Shown in pieces: positions 1 through 8,336 of a stretch of 64,000 nucleotides of DNA. The DNA comes from VRUE01 sp963729995 (GTDB taxonomy: Bacteria; Actinomycetota; Thermoleophilia; Solirubrobacterales; 70-9): contig CAVSPF010000003.1 in the NCBI GenBank assembly GCA_963729995.1, positions 1,674,001-1,738,000 of the forward strand, given 5' to 3'. The position numbers and the translations under genes are program-made. Position 1 is the stretch's first letter; every line of letters starts with the position of its first letter. The notes beneath the pieces were generated by a model. It had not been told where the DNA came from. It ran no database searches and worked only from the letters and a program-made list of their open reading frames with translations.

Positions 1-839
1 TCGGCGGCATCTCGGGCGATGCGGCCGGCCACCCTGACGGCCTGCAGCGAGCTGCGGTCGTGGATGCGGAGGATGTCGGCGCCGGCGCGAACCGCAAGAG
101 AGACGGCGGCGACCGTCCCCCACTCGCGCGCCTCCGCCGGCCACCGCTGCTCCCAGGAGCCCGCCAGGACCGCGCCGATGAAGTCCTTGCGGGAGAGCGA
201 CACGTAGAGGGGCAGCCCCAACTCCCGCAGCTCGCAGAGCCGCCGCAGAACCTCGAGGTCCTGCTCGGTGCTCAGGTCGAAGTCGAGTCCCGGATCGATG
301 GCGATCTGCCCCTCGCTCACTCCAAGTCTCCGGGCCAGCTCGATTCGCCCCCCGAACCACGACTTGAGATGGTCGACGACGTCGTCGTAGTCGCGCGGCG
401 GCCGGTCGACTCGGGGCGGCCCCTCGATGTGCATCAGCACGTACCCGCATCCGGTCTCGGCGACCAGCTCGAACATCTCCTCGGAGCCGCCGGAGATGTC
501 GTTGACGGCGGCCGCCCCCGCCGCCAGCGCCCGCTCCGCCACCTCGACCGAGAAGGTGTCAGCCGAAACGGGCAGGCCCGCCCCGGCCAGGCCTTCGATC
601 GCCGGGACGAGCGCCGCGGCCTCCTCGCCGGGGAGGACCGGCGGGCCGCTGCGCGCGGCCACCGCCCCCACGTCGAGCATGTCGAAACCAGCCGCGACCA
701 GCTTCATGCCGTCGGCGATCGCCCGCTCAGGCGTGCCGCTCCGCGCCCCCGCGAACATCGAATCGGTGGTCACGTTCACGATCCCCGCCGCAACCGGCTG
801 GCTGAGATCGAGGTCGCGGTCGGCGAGTCGCCAGGGCAT
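1..839 (-). CDS. folP: Dihydropteroate synthase (3' end outside window)
   Basis: The frame opens at an ATG (837-839) and runs off the left edge, so about 279 residues are visible. DHPS condenses p-aminobenzoate with the pterin pyrophosphate in folate synthesis. Family landmarks are visible in order: an NVTTDS motif near residue 22 (usually NVTPDS), an NDISGG segment, an MHIEGPP segment (usually MHMxGxP), an IDPGLDF segment, and a late SLSRKDFIG motif matching the SRKxF substrate loop. The proline of the first motif is replaced by threonine, so this could be a DHPS paralogue rather than the sole folate enzyme. Only 23 bp separate it from the divergent HAD gene. Confidence 0.8.
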   Translation of the reverse strand, partial: MPWRLADRDLDLSQPVAAGIVNVTTDSMFAGARSGTPERAIADGMKLVAAGFDMLDVGAVAARSGPPVLPGEEAAALVPAIEGLAGAGLPVSADTFSVEVAERALAAGAAAVNDISGGSEEMFELVAETGCGYVLMHIEGPPRVDRPPRDYDDVVDHLKSWFGGRIELARRLGVSEGQIAIDPGLDFDLSTEQDLEVLRRLCELRELGLPLYVSLSRKDFIGAVLAGSWEQRWPAEAREWGTVAAVSLAVRAGADILRIHDRSSLQAVRVAGRIARDAA

Positions 840-862
840 CCGGCTACGGTAGCGACCGGAAC

Positions 863-1678
863 ATGGCACTGCGATGCGTCTACACCGACCTCGATGGGAC
901 CCTGCTCGGCAGGGGCAGCTCGCTGTTCCGCGATGCCGGCGGCGCCTTCTCGCTGGCGCAGGCGCGCGGTCTCGAGGCCTGTCACCGGGCGGGGGTCGAG
1001 GTGGTGATCATGTCCGGGCGGCGCGAGGCGCAGGTCCACGAGGCGGCACGGCTGATGGGCCAGACCTCCTACATCTACGAGGCCGGCTGCGCCTATGCGA
1101 TCGACGGCGAGACGACGCTGCTGACCGGTGACCTGGTTCCCGACGAGGACGGCACGGTCTACGAGAAGATCGAGCAGCGCGGCATCCCCAGGCTGCTGTT
1201 CGAGCGCTTCGAGGGGCGCCTCGAGTACCACTCGCCCTGGCATCACGGCCGCGTCCTCTCCCACCTCTTCCGCGGCAAGGTCGACGTCGAGGCCGCCAAC
1301 GAGCTGCTGCGCGACGCAGGCCACGACGACCTCCGCCTGCTCGACAATGGAGCGATCGGCCGCGAGATGCCAACCGTCGACGGCCCCACCCACGCGTACC
1401 ACCTGGTCCCGCAGATGGTCAGCAAGGCCAATGCCGTCGCCGCCCACGCCCGGGCGCGCGGCTACGAGCCGGGCGAGTGCATCGGGGTCGGCGACTCGGT
1501 CGAGGACCTCGAGGTGGCCGCCGCGGTCGGCCGTTTCTTCGTCGTCGCCAACGGGCCCGAGCGCGACCCCGGCCTGCGCGCCTCGCTCCCCGCCTGGGAC
1601 AACGTCACGGTCACCGAGGGCGCGATGGGCGACGGCGTCTACGAGGCGATCGTCTCCACCCTGGTCGAGCGCGGCTAA
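863..1678 (+). CDS. HAD-superfamily phosphatase (Cof/MPGP-like)
   Basis: A 271-residue cytosolic HAD hydrolase. Motif I is DLDGT at residues 9-13, with the nucleophilic Asp first. A late GVGDSVEDLE segment is motif IV with its metal-binding acidic residues. The length and the large cap between the motifs fit the Cof or mannosyl-3-phosphoglycerate phosphatase branch. The substrate cannot be read from sequence. It is divergent from folP and is followed 10 bp later by the DtxR-like gene, so the two may be co-transcribed. Confidence 0.7.
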   Translation: MALRCVYTDLDGTLLGRGSSLFRDAGGAFSLAQARGLEACHRAGVEVVIMSGRREAQVHEAARLMGQTSYIYEAGCAYAIDGETTLLTGDLVPDEDGTVYEKIEQRGIPRLLFERFEGRLEYHSPWHHGRVLSHLFRGKVDVEAANELLRDAGHDDLRLLDNGAIGREMPTVDGPTHAYHLVPQMVSKANAVAAHARARGYEPGECIGVGDSVEDLEVAAAVGRFFVVANGPERDPGLRASLPAWDNVTVTEGAMGDGVYEAIVSTLVERG

Positions 1679-1688
1679 TATCGAGCAC

Positions 1689-2395
1689 ATGGAGGGCGCG
1701 ACGGTCGCCGAGCAGGAGTACCTCGAGATCATGTTCTGGCTGGAGGAGGCAGGCCTGCCGATGACCGGCGCCAACATGGCGCGCGCAATGCAGCTCTCTC
1801 CCCCACCGTCCACGAGATGATCGGCCGCCTCGTCGAGGACGGCTACGTCGAGCGGCACCCGGACAAATCGCTCGACTTCACCAGGTCGGGGCGCGAGCAC
1901 GCGAGCTACATCGTCCGCCGCCACCGGATGATCGAGCGCTTCCTCACCGACGTCCTCGGCATTCCCTGGGACGAGGTCCACGAGGAGGCGGAGCGGATCG
2001 AGCACGCGATGTCGCCCGTCCTCGAGGAGCGGATGCGGGCGGCGATCGGCGATGCCACCACCTGCCCCCACGGCCACCCAATCGTCGAGGGCGTGCGCGA
2101 GCGGGGTGTCCTGCTCGCCGACGTCGAGTCCGGCGCCAAGATCCACGTGCTGCGTTTCGAGAACGAGGCCGAGGAGCTGCTGCACTACCTCAAGGAGGCC
2201 GGGCTGTACCCGGGCCTCGAGGGTGCCGTCGAGAGCTCCGACGCGGACGGCGTCACGATCTCCTCGAAGGACGGCTCCCACCAGGTCTCCCGCAGCGTCG
2301 CCGAGACGGTCTCCGTCCGTGCCGACCCGTCGCCCCCGCCGCGGGCCGCGATTCCCAAGCAGCTCATACTCTCCCGCGACCGCTACGGCCGCTGA
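1689..2395 (+). CDS. DtxR/MntR-family metal-dependent regulator, frameshifted
   Basis: The winged-helix N-terminus (EQEYLEIMFWLEEAGLPMTG) starts at ATG 1689 and ends prematurely at TGA 1818. The rest, from HEMIGRLVEDGYVER through the dimerisation domain (EHAMSPVLEERM) and an SH3-like C-terminal part, continues in another frame. Adding one C to the C5 run at 1800-1804 restores the DtxR reading LSPPTVHEMIGRL, so a single-base indel splits an otherwise normal gene of about 235 residues. DtxR/MntR proteins repress or activate metal uptake genes in response to Fe2+ or Mn2+. A sequencing error is at least as likely as a real mutation. The intact part alone would begin at 1817. Confidence 0.7.
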
Positions 2396-2452
2396 GACGG
2401 CTGCGAAGCGGCGCCTGGCTTTGTCCTCGGTCGGCCGCCTGCGGGTCACGCA

Positions 2453-3601
2453 CTACACGTGCGCTCCCCTTGCCGGCCTCCCTGCGTCCTCGCCAGGCTT
2501 GCTTCTCGCCGTCTCCCTGATCCTGTCCAGGGCGCGGGCGATGCGGGCTATGCCCTCGGCGATCCGCTCCGGCGGCACGCTGGCGAAGGACAGGCGGAGG
2601 CTGCTCTCGCCCCCGTCGATCATGAAGTCTGGGCCGGCGACGAAGGCGACCCCCTCGCCCTTCGCCTCCGCGAGCAGCGCCGTGGCGTCGGTCCCGGCGG
2701 CGAGATCGAGCCAGAGGAAGTAGCCGCCGGCGGGGACGACGAACTCGGCCTCGGGAATCTGCTCGCGCAGGGCCTCGACCAGCGCGTCGCGGCGGTCGCG
2801 GAGCGCCCCCTTTACGAACTCGATGTTGCGGTCCAGGCCGCCCGAGCGGCACAGCTCCAGCACCACCGCCTCGGCCAGCATGTTCGGCGAGATGTAGGTC
2901 TCATTGGCCCGTTTCGCAAGTTCGGCGATCGTCGCCCCCGGCCCCGCCAGGTAGCCGACGCGCACCCCGGGGCTGACCGTCTTCGAGAACGACGAGGCGT
3001 GGACCACCCGCTCGGCCCCGTCGATCGCGAGCATCGTCTGCAGCGCCTCTCCCTCGAACGGCAGCTCGCGGTAGGGGTCGTCCTCCAAGACCCAGAAGCC
3101 GTGCTCGGCGGCCAGCTCGACCACCCGCACGCGCTTCTCGGCCGAGAGCGTGCAGCCCGCCGGGTTGTGGAAGTTGGGGATGATGTGGGCGAGCTTGACC
3201 GGCCCGCCGGCAAGCGCCGCCTCGAGCGCGCCGACGTCGATGCCGTCGGCCTCGAGTGGCACCGGCACCAGCTCTGCGCCGAGGCGCTGCAGCATCAGCA
3301 GGGTGCGGTCGTAGGTGGGCTGCTCGACCACCACCCGGTCCCCGGGCTCGATCAGGTGCTCGAACAGCATGGCGCCCGCCTCGAGCGATCCGTTGGTGAC
3401 CATCACCTGTCCGGCCTCGAGCCCCCCGTGCCGCTCGGCGATCCACTGGCAGAGGCCGGGGTGCCCGACCCCGGTGCCGTATGACAGCGCCCTCTCCCAG
3501 TCCTCGGCCAGCGCGCGGCTGGCCGCGCCGGCCACCGCCTCGCGCGGGAGGATGTCGGCGCTGGGCGCGCCTCGAGCGAAGGAAATCATGTCGCCTGCCA
3601 T
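2453..3601 (-). CDS. PLP-dependent aminotransferase, class I/II (2-aminoadipate/aromatic type)
   Basis: A 382-residue fold-type I aminotransferase. The start at 3601 (MAGDMISFARGAPSADILP) gives the usual N-terminus; the frame stays open upstream but that part is not conserved. NPAG near residue 148 and DDPYREL near 175 form the substrate and PLP-ring contacts. SSFSKT places the Schiff-base lysine at about residue 207, and a later RLSF segment carries the carboxylate-binding arginine. The sequence resembles MocR catalytic domains and LysN-type transaminases, but there is no GntR DNA-binding domain. The amino donor is not predictable. It is read convergently toward the DtxR-like gene. Confidence 0.8.
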   Translation of the reverse strand: MAGDMISFARGAPSADILPREAVAGAASRALAEDWERALSYGTGVGHPGLCQWIAERHGGLEAGQVMVTNGSLEAGAMLFEHLIEPGDRVVVEQPTYDRTLLMLQRLGAELVPVPLEADGIDVGALEAALAGGPVKLAHIIPNFHNPAGCTLSAEKRVRVVELAAEHGFWVLEDDPYRELPFEGEALQTMLAIDGAERVVHASSFSKTVSPGVRVGYLAGPGATIAELAKRANETYISPNMLAEAVVLELCRSGGLDRNIEFVKGALRDRRDALVEALREQIPEAEFVVPAGGYFLWLDLAAGTDATALLAEAKGEGVAFVAGPDFMIDGGESSLRLSFASVPPERIAEGIARIARALDRIRETARSKPGEDAGRPARGAHV

Positions 3602-3645
3602 CGCCGCCGAGCCTAGCAACGGCCCGCGGTCATCGCCCCGCTTCC

Positions 3646-5313
3646 TCAGCGGCCGGGTGAGATGAGCTTGACCGTCCGCCCGCTTTGGGTCTGATCGCCG
3701 GTCGTGTCGGTGGCCAGCACCGTCACCATCGCCTTCGCCTCGCCGCCGCGGCGCAGTGCGCGCAGCACGGCGCGGCGGGTGCTCCCCGGGATGCGCAGAG
3801 CAAGCCTGCGACGACGGCGCGACGGGAGGGACACGGTCGCTCCGCCGAGCCGGTGCGTGCTCCTGTGCGAGACCGCGCCCGCTTCCACCGTCGTCACAAC
3901 CACCCCCCGCCCCTGCAACGAGCACGGCTCGCGCGGGCAGCGCGCGAATACGTCGACCAGTCCCCGCAGGCGCTGGCTCCTGGCGCCGGTAAGGCGGAGA
4001 GTCGGCCCGGCGGCGTCGAGCACGGTGAGCGTGGCCGTGGCCATCGCCGCGGCTGTGCCGTTGCACGACGCGGTCTGCCCTGTGTAGACGAGCTCCGTCG
4101 AGCAGCCCTCATTGTCGGTTGTCACCAGGGTGACGCGATACGTACCCGGCTTCCTGTATCTGTGCACGCTGGTGGCCGAGGAGCTCTTGACGTGGACGCC
4201 GTCCCCGAAGTCCCAGGCGTAGGTGGCGATCTCGCCGTCGGGATCCGAGGAGCCGCTGGCATGAAAGGTGAGCTTCTTCTTGGCCCGCCGCTTGGTCGGC
4301 GACACCCAGAAGGAGGCGTGCGGGCCCTGATCGGGGACAACCGCGACATCGGTGGGCGCCGCCCCGACCGGGATCGTCCCCGCCGCAGCGCTGCTGGTCG
4401 TATCGAGCACCGAGATGGTATTCCCGGAAGCATCGGTCACGTAGCCCCTGAGGCCGCCGGGTTCGATCGCCACGCCGGTGGCGCCGGAGAAGGCGATCGG
4501 CGCACCCGGAGGCGAGTTGAGCGAGGTGTCGATCGGCGTCAGCGTGCCGTCGGCGGCGCTGGCCACGTAGGCGAGCTGGCCGCTGGGCGCGATCGCGATC
4601 CCGTCGGGTTCCTTGCCGACCGCGATCGGGGCGCTGACCACGCTGCCGTTTGCGGGATTGAACGCGGTGATCGAGTTGGAGCCGCTGTTGGTTGCGAAGG
4701 CGCGGCTGCCGTCGGGCGTGATCGCGATCCGCGAGGGTGCCAGCGCATCCGGCACCGAGCCGGCCACGGTGTCGTTGCTCGTGTCGATCACCGAGACATC
4801 GCCACCCAGCTGGGCAACGAAGGCCGAGCGGCCGTCCGGGGAGATCGCGATCCCGCTGGGTTCTTTGCCAACCGTGATCGGAAGGCCCAGGGTCGCGTTG
4901 GTCGCCGTATCGATGACCGTGACGGTGCCGTCTCCGGAGTTGGCGACGTAGGCGCGGCTGCCGTCGGGCGTGATCGCAATGCCGCGAGGTTTCAACCCGA
5001 CCGGGATCGGAGCGCCCACCATGGCGTTGCTCCCAGTGTCGATGACCGCGACGGTGCCCGCCGCCGCATTGACGACGTAGGCTCGCCTACCGTCGGGCGT
5101 GATCGCCAGGGCGACCGGTTCGCCACCAACCGCGATCGTTGCGACCGTGGAGCTCGTCGCGGTGTTGAGCACCGAGACGGTGCCGCCGCCCGAATTCGTG
5201 ACGTAGGCATAGCGCGCAGAGGCGACCGGCGCCCCAAGCGCCAGAAGCCCCGCAAGGGCGGCAACGACGGCCACGCAGCGGTGCTTCGCCCTTCCGAACC
5301 GACTGGACGACAT
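3646..5313 (-). CDS. Secreted YVTN beta-propeller protein with PKD domain
   Basis: A 555-residue exported protein. An N-terminal signal peptide (hydrophobic stretch to about residue 33, ending VASA) is followed by seven or so repeats of roughly 43 residues. Each repeat has a YVTNSGxGTVSVxDT strand and an ITPDGxRAYV turn, as in surface-layer YVTN propellers. Next comes a PKD domain with the diagnostic SSDPDGEIATYAWDFGDG segment. The C-terminal 120 residues are Arg-rich and unassigned. Such proteins are usually cell-surface adhesins or scaffolds; no catalytic residues are seen. The upstream 110 bp separates it from sucD, which runs in the same direction. Confidence 0.8.
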   Translation of the reverse strand: MSSSRFGRAKHRCVAVVAALAGLLALGAPVASARYAYVTNSGGGTVSVLNTATSSTVATIAVGGEPVALAITPDGRRAYVVNAAAGTVAVIDTGSNAMVGAPIPVGLKPRGIAITPDGSRAYVANSGDGTVTVIDTATNATLGLPITVGKEPSGIAISPDGRSAFVAQLGGDVSVIDTSNDTVAGSVPDALAPSRIAITPDGSRAFATNSGSNSITAFNPANGSVVSAPIAVGKEPDGIAIAPSGQLAYVASAADGTLTPIDTSLNSPPGAPIAFSGATGVAIEPGGLRGYVTDASGNTISVLDTTSSAAAGTIPVGAAPTDVAVVPDQGPHASFWVSPTKRRAKKKLTFHASGSSDPDGEIATYAWDFGDGVHVKSSSATSVHRYRKPGTYRVTLVTTDNEGCSTELVYTGQTASCNGTAAAMATATLTVLDAAGPTLRLTGARSQRLRGLVDVFARCPREPCSLQGRGVVVTTVEAGAVSHRSTHRLGGATVSLPSRRRRRLALRIPGSTRRAVLRALRRGGEAKAMVTVLATDTTGDQTQSGRTVKLISPGR

Positions 5314-5424
5314 CGCGTCTCCCTTCGTCGCTTACGGCCTACCGTCGCAGACACACTGAACCGCCAAGAGTTGCACTTGGAAGATGGAGAGGGGGGGCCC
5401 GGGTGGGGGTGAAGCTCAGACGAG

Positions 5425-6321
5425 CTAAGCGGGGCTTCCCGCCGGGTCAGCTGCACGCAGCGTCTCGACGGCGATCCGGGCGGTCTCGGTCGGGCTTTCG
5501 CCGACCCGCACCCCCTTGGCCTCCAGCGCCTCCTTCTTCGCCTGGGCGGTGCCCGAGGAGCCGGAGATGATCGCGCCGGCGTGGCCCATCTGCTTGCCGG
5601 GCGGCGCCGTGAAGCCGGCGATGTAGGCGACCACCGGCTTGCTGACCTCGGACTCGATGAACTCGGCCGCGCGCTCCTCGGCGTCGCCCCCGATCTCGCC
5701 GACCATCACGATCAGCTCCGTCTCCGGATCGGCCTCGTAAAGGGCGAGGATGTCGATGAAGTCCGAGCCGACGATCGGGTCGCCGCCGATCCCCACGATC
5801 GACGAGTTGCCCTCGCCGGCCTGCTTCAGCTCGTTGCCGATCTGGTAGGTCAGCGTGCCGGACTTGGAGACGACGCCGATCTTGCCGGGGTCGAAGAACT
5901 GGGCGGGGATGATGCCGACGTTGGCCTTGCCCGGGGAGAGCGCGCCCGGGCAGTTGGGGCCGATCAGCCGCACCCCAGCCTCCACCGCCTTCCAATACGT
6001 TCTAAGCATGTCGAGCACCGGGATGCCCTCGGTGATCGCGATCACCGTGTGGACGCCGGACTCGATCGCCTCGTCGATCGCCGGCGCGGCGAAGCGCGCC
6101 GGGACGAAGATCATCGAGGTGTTGGCGCCGGCCTGCTCGACCGCCTCGGAGATCTTGTCGAAGACCGGCACCCCGTCGACGTCCTGGCCGCCCTTGCCGG
6201 GAGTCACCCCGGCGACCAGGTCGGTCCCGTAGTCGCGGTTGCGCAGCCCGTGGAAAGAGCCCTCGCGGCCGGTGAGGCCGGAGACGACCAGCTTCGTATC
6301 GGCGCCGACGATGATGCTCAT
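5425..6321 (-). CDS. sucD: Succinyl-CoA synthetase (ADP-forming) alpha subunit
   Basis: A 298-residue alpha subunit of the TCA-cycle enzyme that interconverts succinyl-CoA and succinate with ATP formation. The CoA-binding Rossmann N-terminus has VSGLTGREGSFH. The segment GPNCPGALSPGKAN is typical of the family, and the GHAG motif near residue 246 carries the phosphorylated histidine. Its ATG overlaps the sucC stop codon in an ATGA arrangement, so the pair is translationally coupled. Length is normal. Confidence 0.97.
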   Translation of the reverse strand: MSIIVGADTKLVVSGLTGREGSFHGLRNRDYGTDLVAGVTPGKGGQDVDGVPVFDKISEAVEQAGANTSMIFVPARFAAPAIDEAIESGVHTVIAITEGIPVLDMLRTYWKAVEAGVRLIGPNCPGALSPGKANVGIIPAQFFDPGKIGVVSKSGTLTYQIGNELKQAGEGNSSIVGIGGDPIVGSDFIDILALYEADPETELIVMVGEIGGDAEERAAEFIESEVSKPVVAYIAGFTAPPGKQMGHAGAIISGSSGTAQAKKEALEAKGVRVGESPTETARIAVETLRAADPAGSPA

Positions 6322-7490
6322 ACCACGGCGCTCGCCTTCGCCAGCTCGACGACCCGCTTGGCGGCGCCGAGCATCGTCTTCTCCTGGTGGAGGTTCGGCA
6401 GGCTCGCCTCGGCGAGGATCCGCAGGCCCTGCTCGGAATTGGTGCCGTCGAGGCGGACGACGAGCGGCACCTTCAGATCGAGCTGTGCCGACGCCTCGAC
6501 GATCCCCTTGGCGATCTCGTCGCAGCGCGTGATCCCACCGAAGATGTTGAAGAGGATCGCGTTCACCTTGGGGTCGGAGGTGATCACCTCGAGCGCGTCG
6601 ACGATCGCCTCCGCTTTCGAGCCGCCGCCGGCATCGAGGAAGTTGGCCGGAGCGCCACCCGCCTGGGCAACCACGTCCAGCGTCGACATGCAGAGCCCGG
6701 CGCCGTTGCCGAGGATCCCCACGTCGCCATCGAGCTTCACGTAGGTGAGGCCCTTCTCCTTCGCCATCGCCTCCTGCGGGTCCTCGACCGACTCGGCGTC
6801 GATCTCGGCCAGGTCCTCGTGGCGGAAGAGGGAGTTGTTGTCGATCGTCACCTTGGCGTCGAGCGCGACCACCTCGCGCCCCGCGGTGACGATCAACGGA
6901 TTGACCTCGATCAGTGTCGCGTCCTCGCTGGCAGCAACCTCGGCGAGCTTCGCCAGAACGCCAGCCACGTCGTCGCGCACGTCCTCATCGAGCCCGGCGC
7001 CGTCGACGACCGGCCGCGCCGCCGTGGCATCGAAGGGGCGGGTCGGATCGATATGCCGCTTGACGAGGGCGTCGGGATCCTCGGCGGCGACCGCCTCGAT
7101 GTCCATCCCGCCCTTGGCGGAGACCATCGCCAGCAGCTTCTTCTCGGAGCGATCGAGTATCACCGAGGCGTAGTACTCCGACGCGATATCGGAGCCGCCC
7201 TCGACCCAGACCCGGTCGACCCTGAAGGGGCCCTCGCCGTGCGGGCCCCGAATGTCCATGCCGAGGATGGCGCCGGCGTGCTGCTCGGCCTCGGCCCGGT
7301 CGGAGGCGATCTTGATGCCGCCCGCCTTACCGCGCCCGCCGATCAGCACCTGGGCCTTGATCGCGCAGGGGTAGCCGATCCGCTCCGCCGCGGCCACAGC
7401 CTCCTCCACCGTGGAGGCGACCTCGCCACTCGGCACGGCGATGCCGTGCTTGGCGAACAGCTGCTTGCCCTGATACTCGAGGAGGTCCAT
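6318..7490 (-). CDS. sucC: Succinyl-CoA synthetase (ADP-forming) beta subunit
   Basis: A 390-residue ATP-grasp subunit. The start at 7490 gives MDLLEYQGKQLFAKHGI, the conserved family N-terminus; a longer frame upstream is not conserved. IGGRGKAGG is the ATP-binding loop, and the C-terminal NIFGGITRCD segment contacts CoA and the alpha subunit. It overlaps sucD by 4 bp. The region upstream of the start (to 7583) separates it from the divergent HAD gene and should hold the operon promoter. Confidence 0.97.
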   Translation of the reverse strand: MDLLEYQGKQLFAKHGIAVPSGEVASTVEEAVAAAERIGYPCAIKAQVLIGGRGKAGGIKIASDRAEAEQHAGAILGMDIRGPHGEGPFRVDRVWVEGGSDIASEYYASVILDRSEKKLLAMVSAKGGMDIEAVAAEDPDALVKRHIDPTRPFDATAARPVVDGAGLDEDVRDDVAGVLAKLAEVAASEDATLIEVNPLIVTAGREVVALDAKVTIDNNSLFRHEDLAEIDAESVEDPQEAMAKEKGLTYVKLDGDVGILGNGAGLCMSTLDVVAQAGGAPANFLDAGGGSKAEAIVDALEVITSDPKVNAILFNIFGGITRCDEIAKGIVEASAQLDLKVPLVVRLDGTNSEQGLRILAEASLPNLHQEKTMLGAAKRVVELAKASAVV

Positions 7491-7583
7491 TAAAAAGCGC
7501 CCCTGCGGCGCGATACGGCAGCCTATATGAGATGCAAGCGCGAGGCCCCCGCGAGGGGTGGCTGACATAATCCCCCGCCGCCG

Positions 7584-8267
7584 ATGCCTCTTCCCAGCCT
7601 AAAGACCATCGAGTGGGTGACCACCGACTGCTACGGGACCCTCGTCGATTGGGAGAAGGGGATCGTCGAAGCCTGCAAGAAGGAGGCGCAGAAGGACGGC
7701 TTCAGCTTCGAGGAGGGGTCCTTTCTCGCGCGCTTCATGGAGGTGCAGGCCGAGATCATGGCCGGCTCCTACGAACTGTACGCGGAGGTGCTGCGGCGCA
7801 CGATCGTCAAGGTGGCCAGGGAGATCGGCTGGGAGATCGAGCCCTCGCGCGCCCAGTTCCTGCCCAACAGCGTGGCCCACTGGTTGCCCTTTCGCGAGTC
7901 GAACGCGGCGATGGACCGGCTCGCCAAGCGCTACCAGATCGGGATCATCTCCAACATCGACGACAAACTGCTCGGCGTGTCCCGCCGCCACCTTCGCACC
8001 GAACTCGACCTCGTCGTGACCGCCCAGCAGGTGCGCAGCTACAAGCCCGACCCCGTCCATTTCAAAGAGTGCGCGCGACGGATCGGCGGGAAGAAAGGCT
8101 GGGTGCACATCGGCGCCAACTACGACACCGACGTCGCTCCGCTGCTGAAGATGAACGTCCCGGTAATCTGGGTCAACCGTCACGGCGAGAAGCTCGAGGG
8201 CCGGAAACCGCCGAGCGCAACGGCAAAGAACCTGCGCGAAGCGGCGAAAAAACTCGGTGCGTCCTGA
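7584..8267 (+). CDS. HAD-family hydrolase, haloacid dehalogenase type II-like
   Basis: A 227-residue protein. TDCYGTLVDW contains the nucleophile Asp15 of HAD motif I in the haloacid dehalogenase form (DxYGT). An SNIDDKLL segment gives motif II, the Lys of SYKPDP gives motif III, and IGANYDTD gives motif IV. The helical cap between motifs I and II fits class C1 enzymes. True haloacid dehalogenases and phosphatases share this scaffold, so the substrate is open. It is divergent from sucCD. Confidence 0.75.
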   Translation: MPLPSLKTIEWVTTDCYGTLVDWEKGIVEACKKEAQKDGFSFEEGSFLARFMEVQAEIMAGSYELYAEVLRRTIVKVAREIGWEIEPSRAQFLPNSVAHWLPFRESNAAMDRLAKRYQIGIISNIDDKLLGVSRRHLRTELDLVVTAQQVRSYKPDPVHFKECARRIGGKKGWVHIGANYDTDVAPLLKMNVPVIWVNRHGEKLEGRKPPSATAKNLREAAKKLGAS

Positions 8268-8336
8268 GCGTCATCTAGCTTTTCGCAACTTAACCGGAAG
8301 CGGCGGTTTCGACCAATAGGTCACCGGCGAACCTCG

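Noticed and set aside
4300..5250. Repeated GATCGCGATCCCG-like segments
   Set aside because: These code the YVTN repeats of the secreted protein, not a DNA repeat array.
3685..5412. Long rightward open frame across the YVTN gene
   Set aside because: It is antisense to a gene with signal peptide, YVTN and PKD repeats and shows only Arg/Gly/Ala-rich shadow composition.
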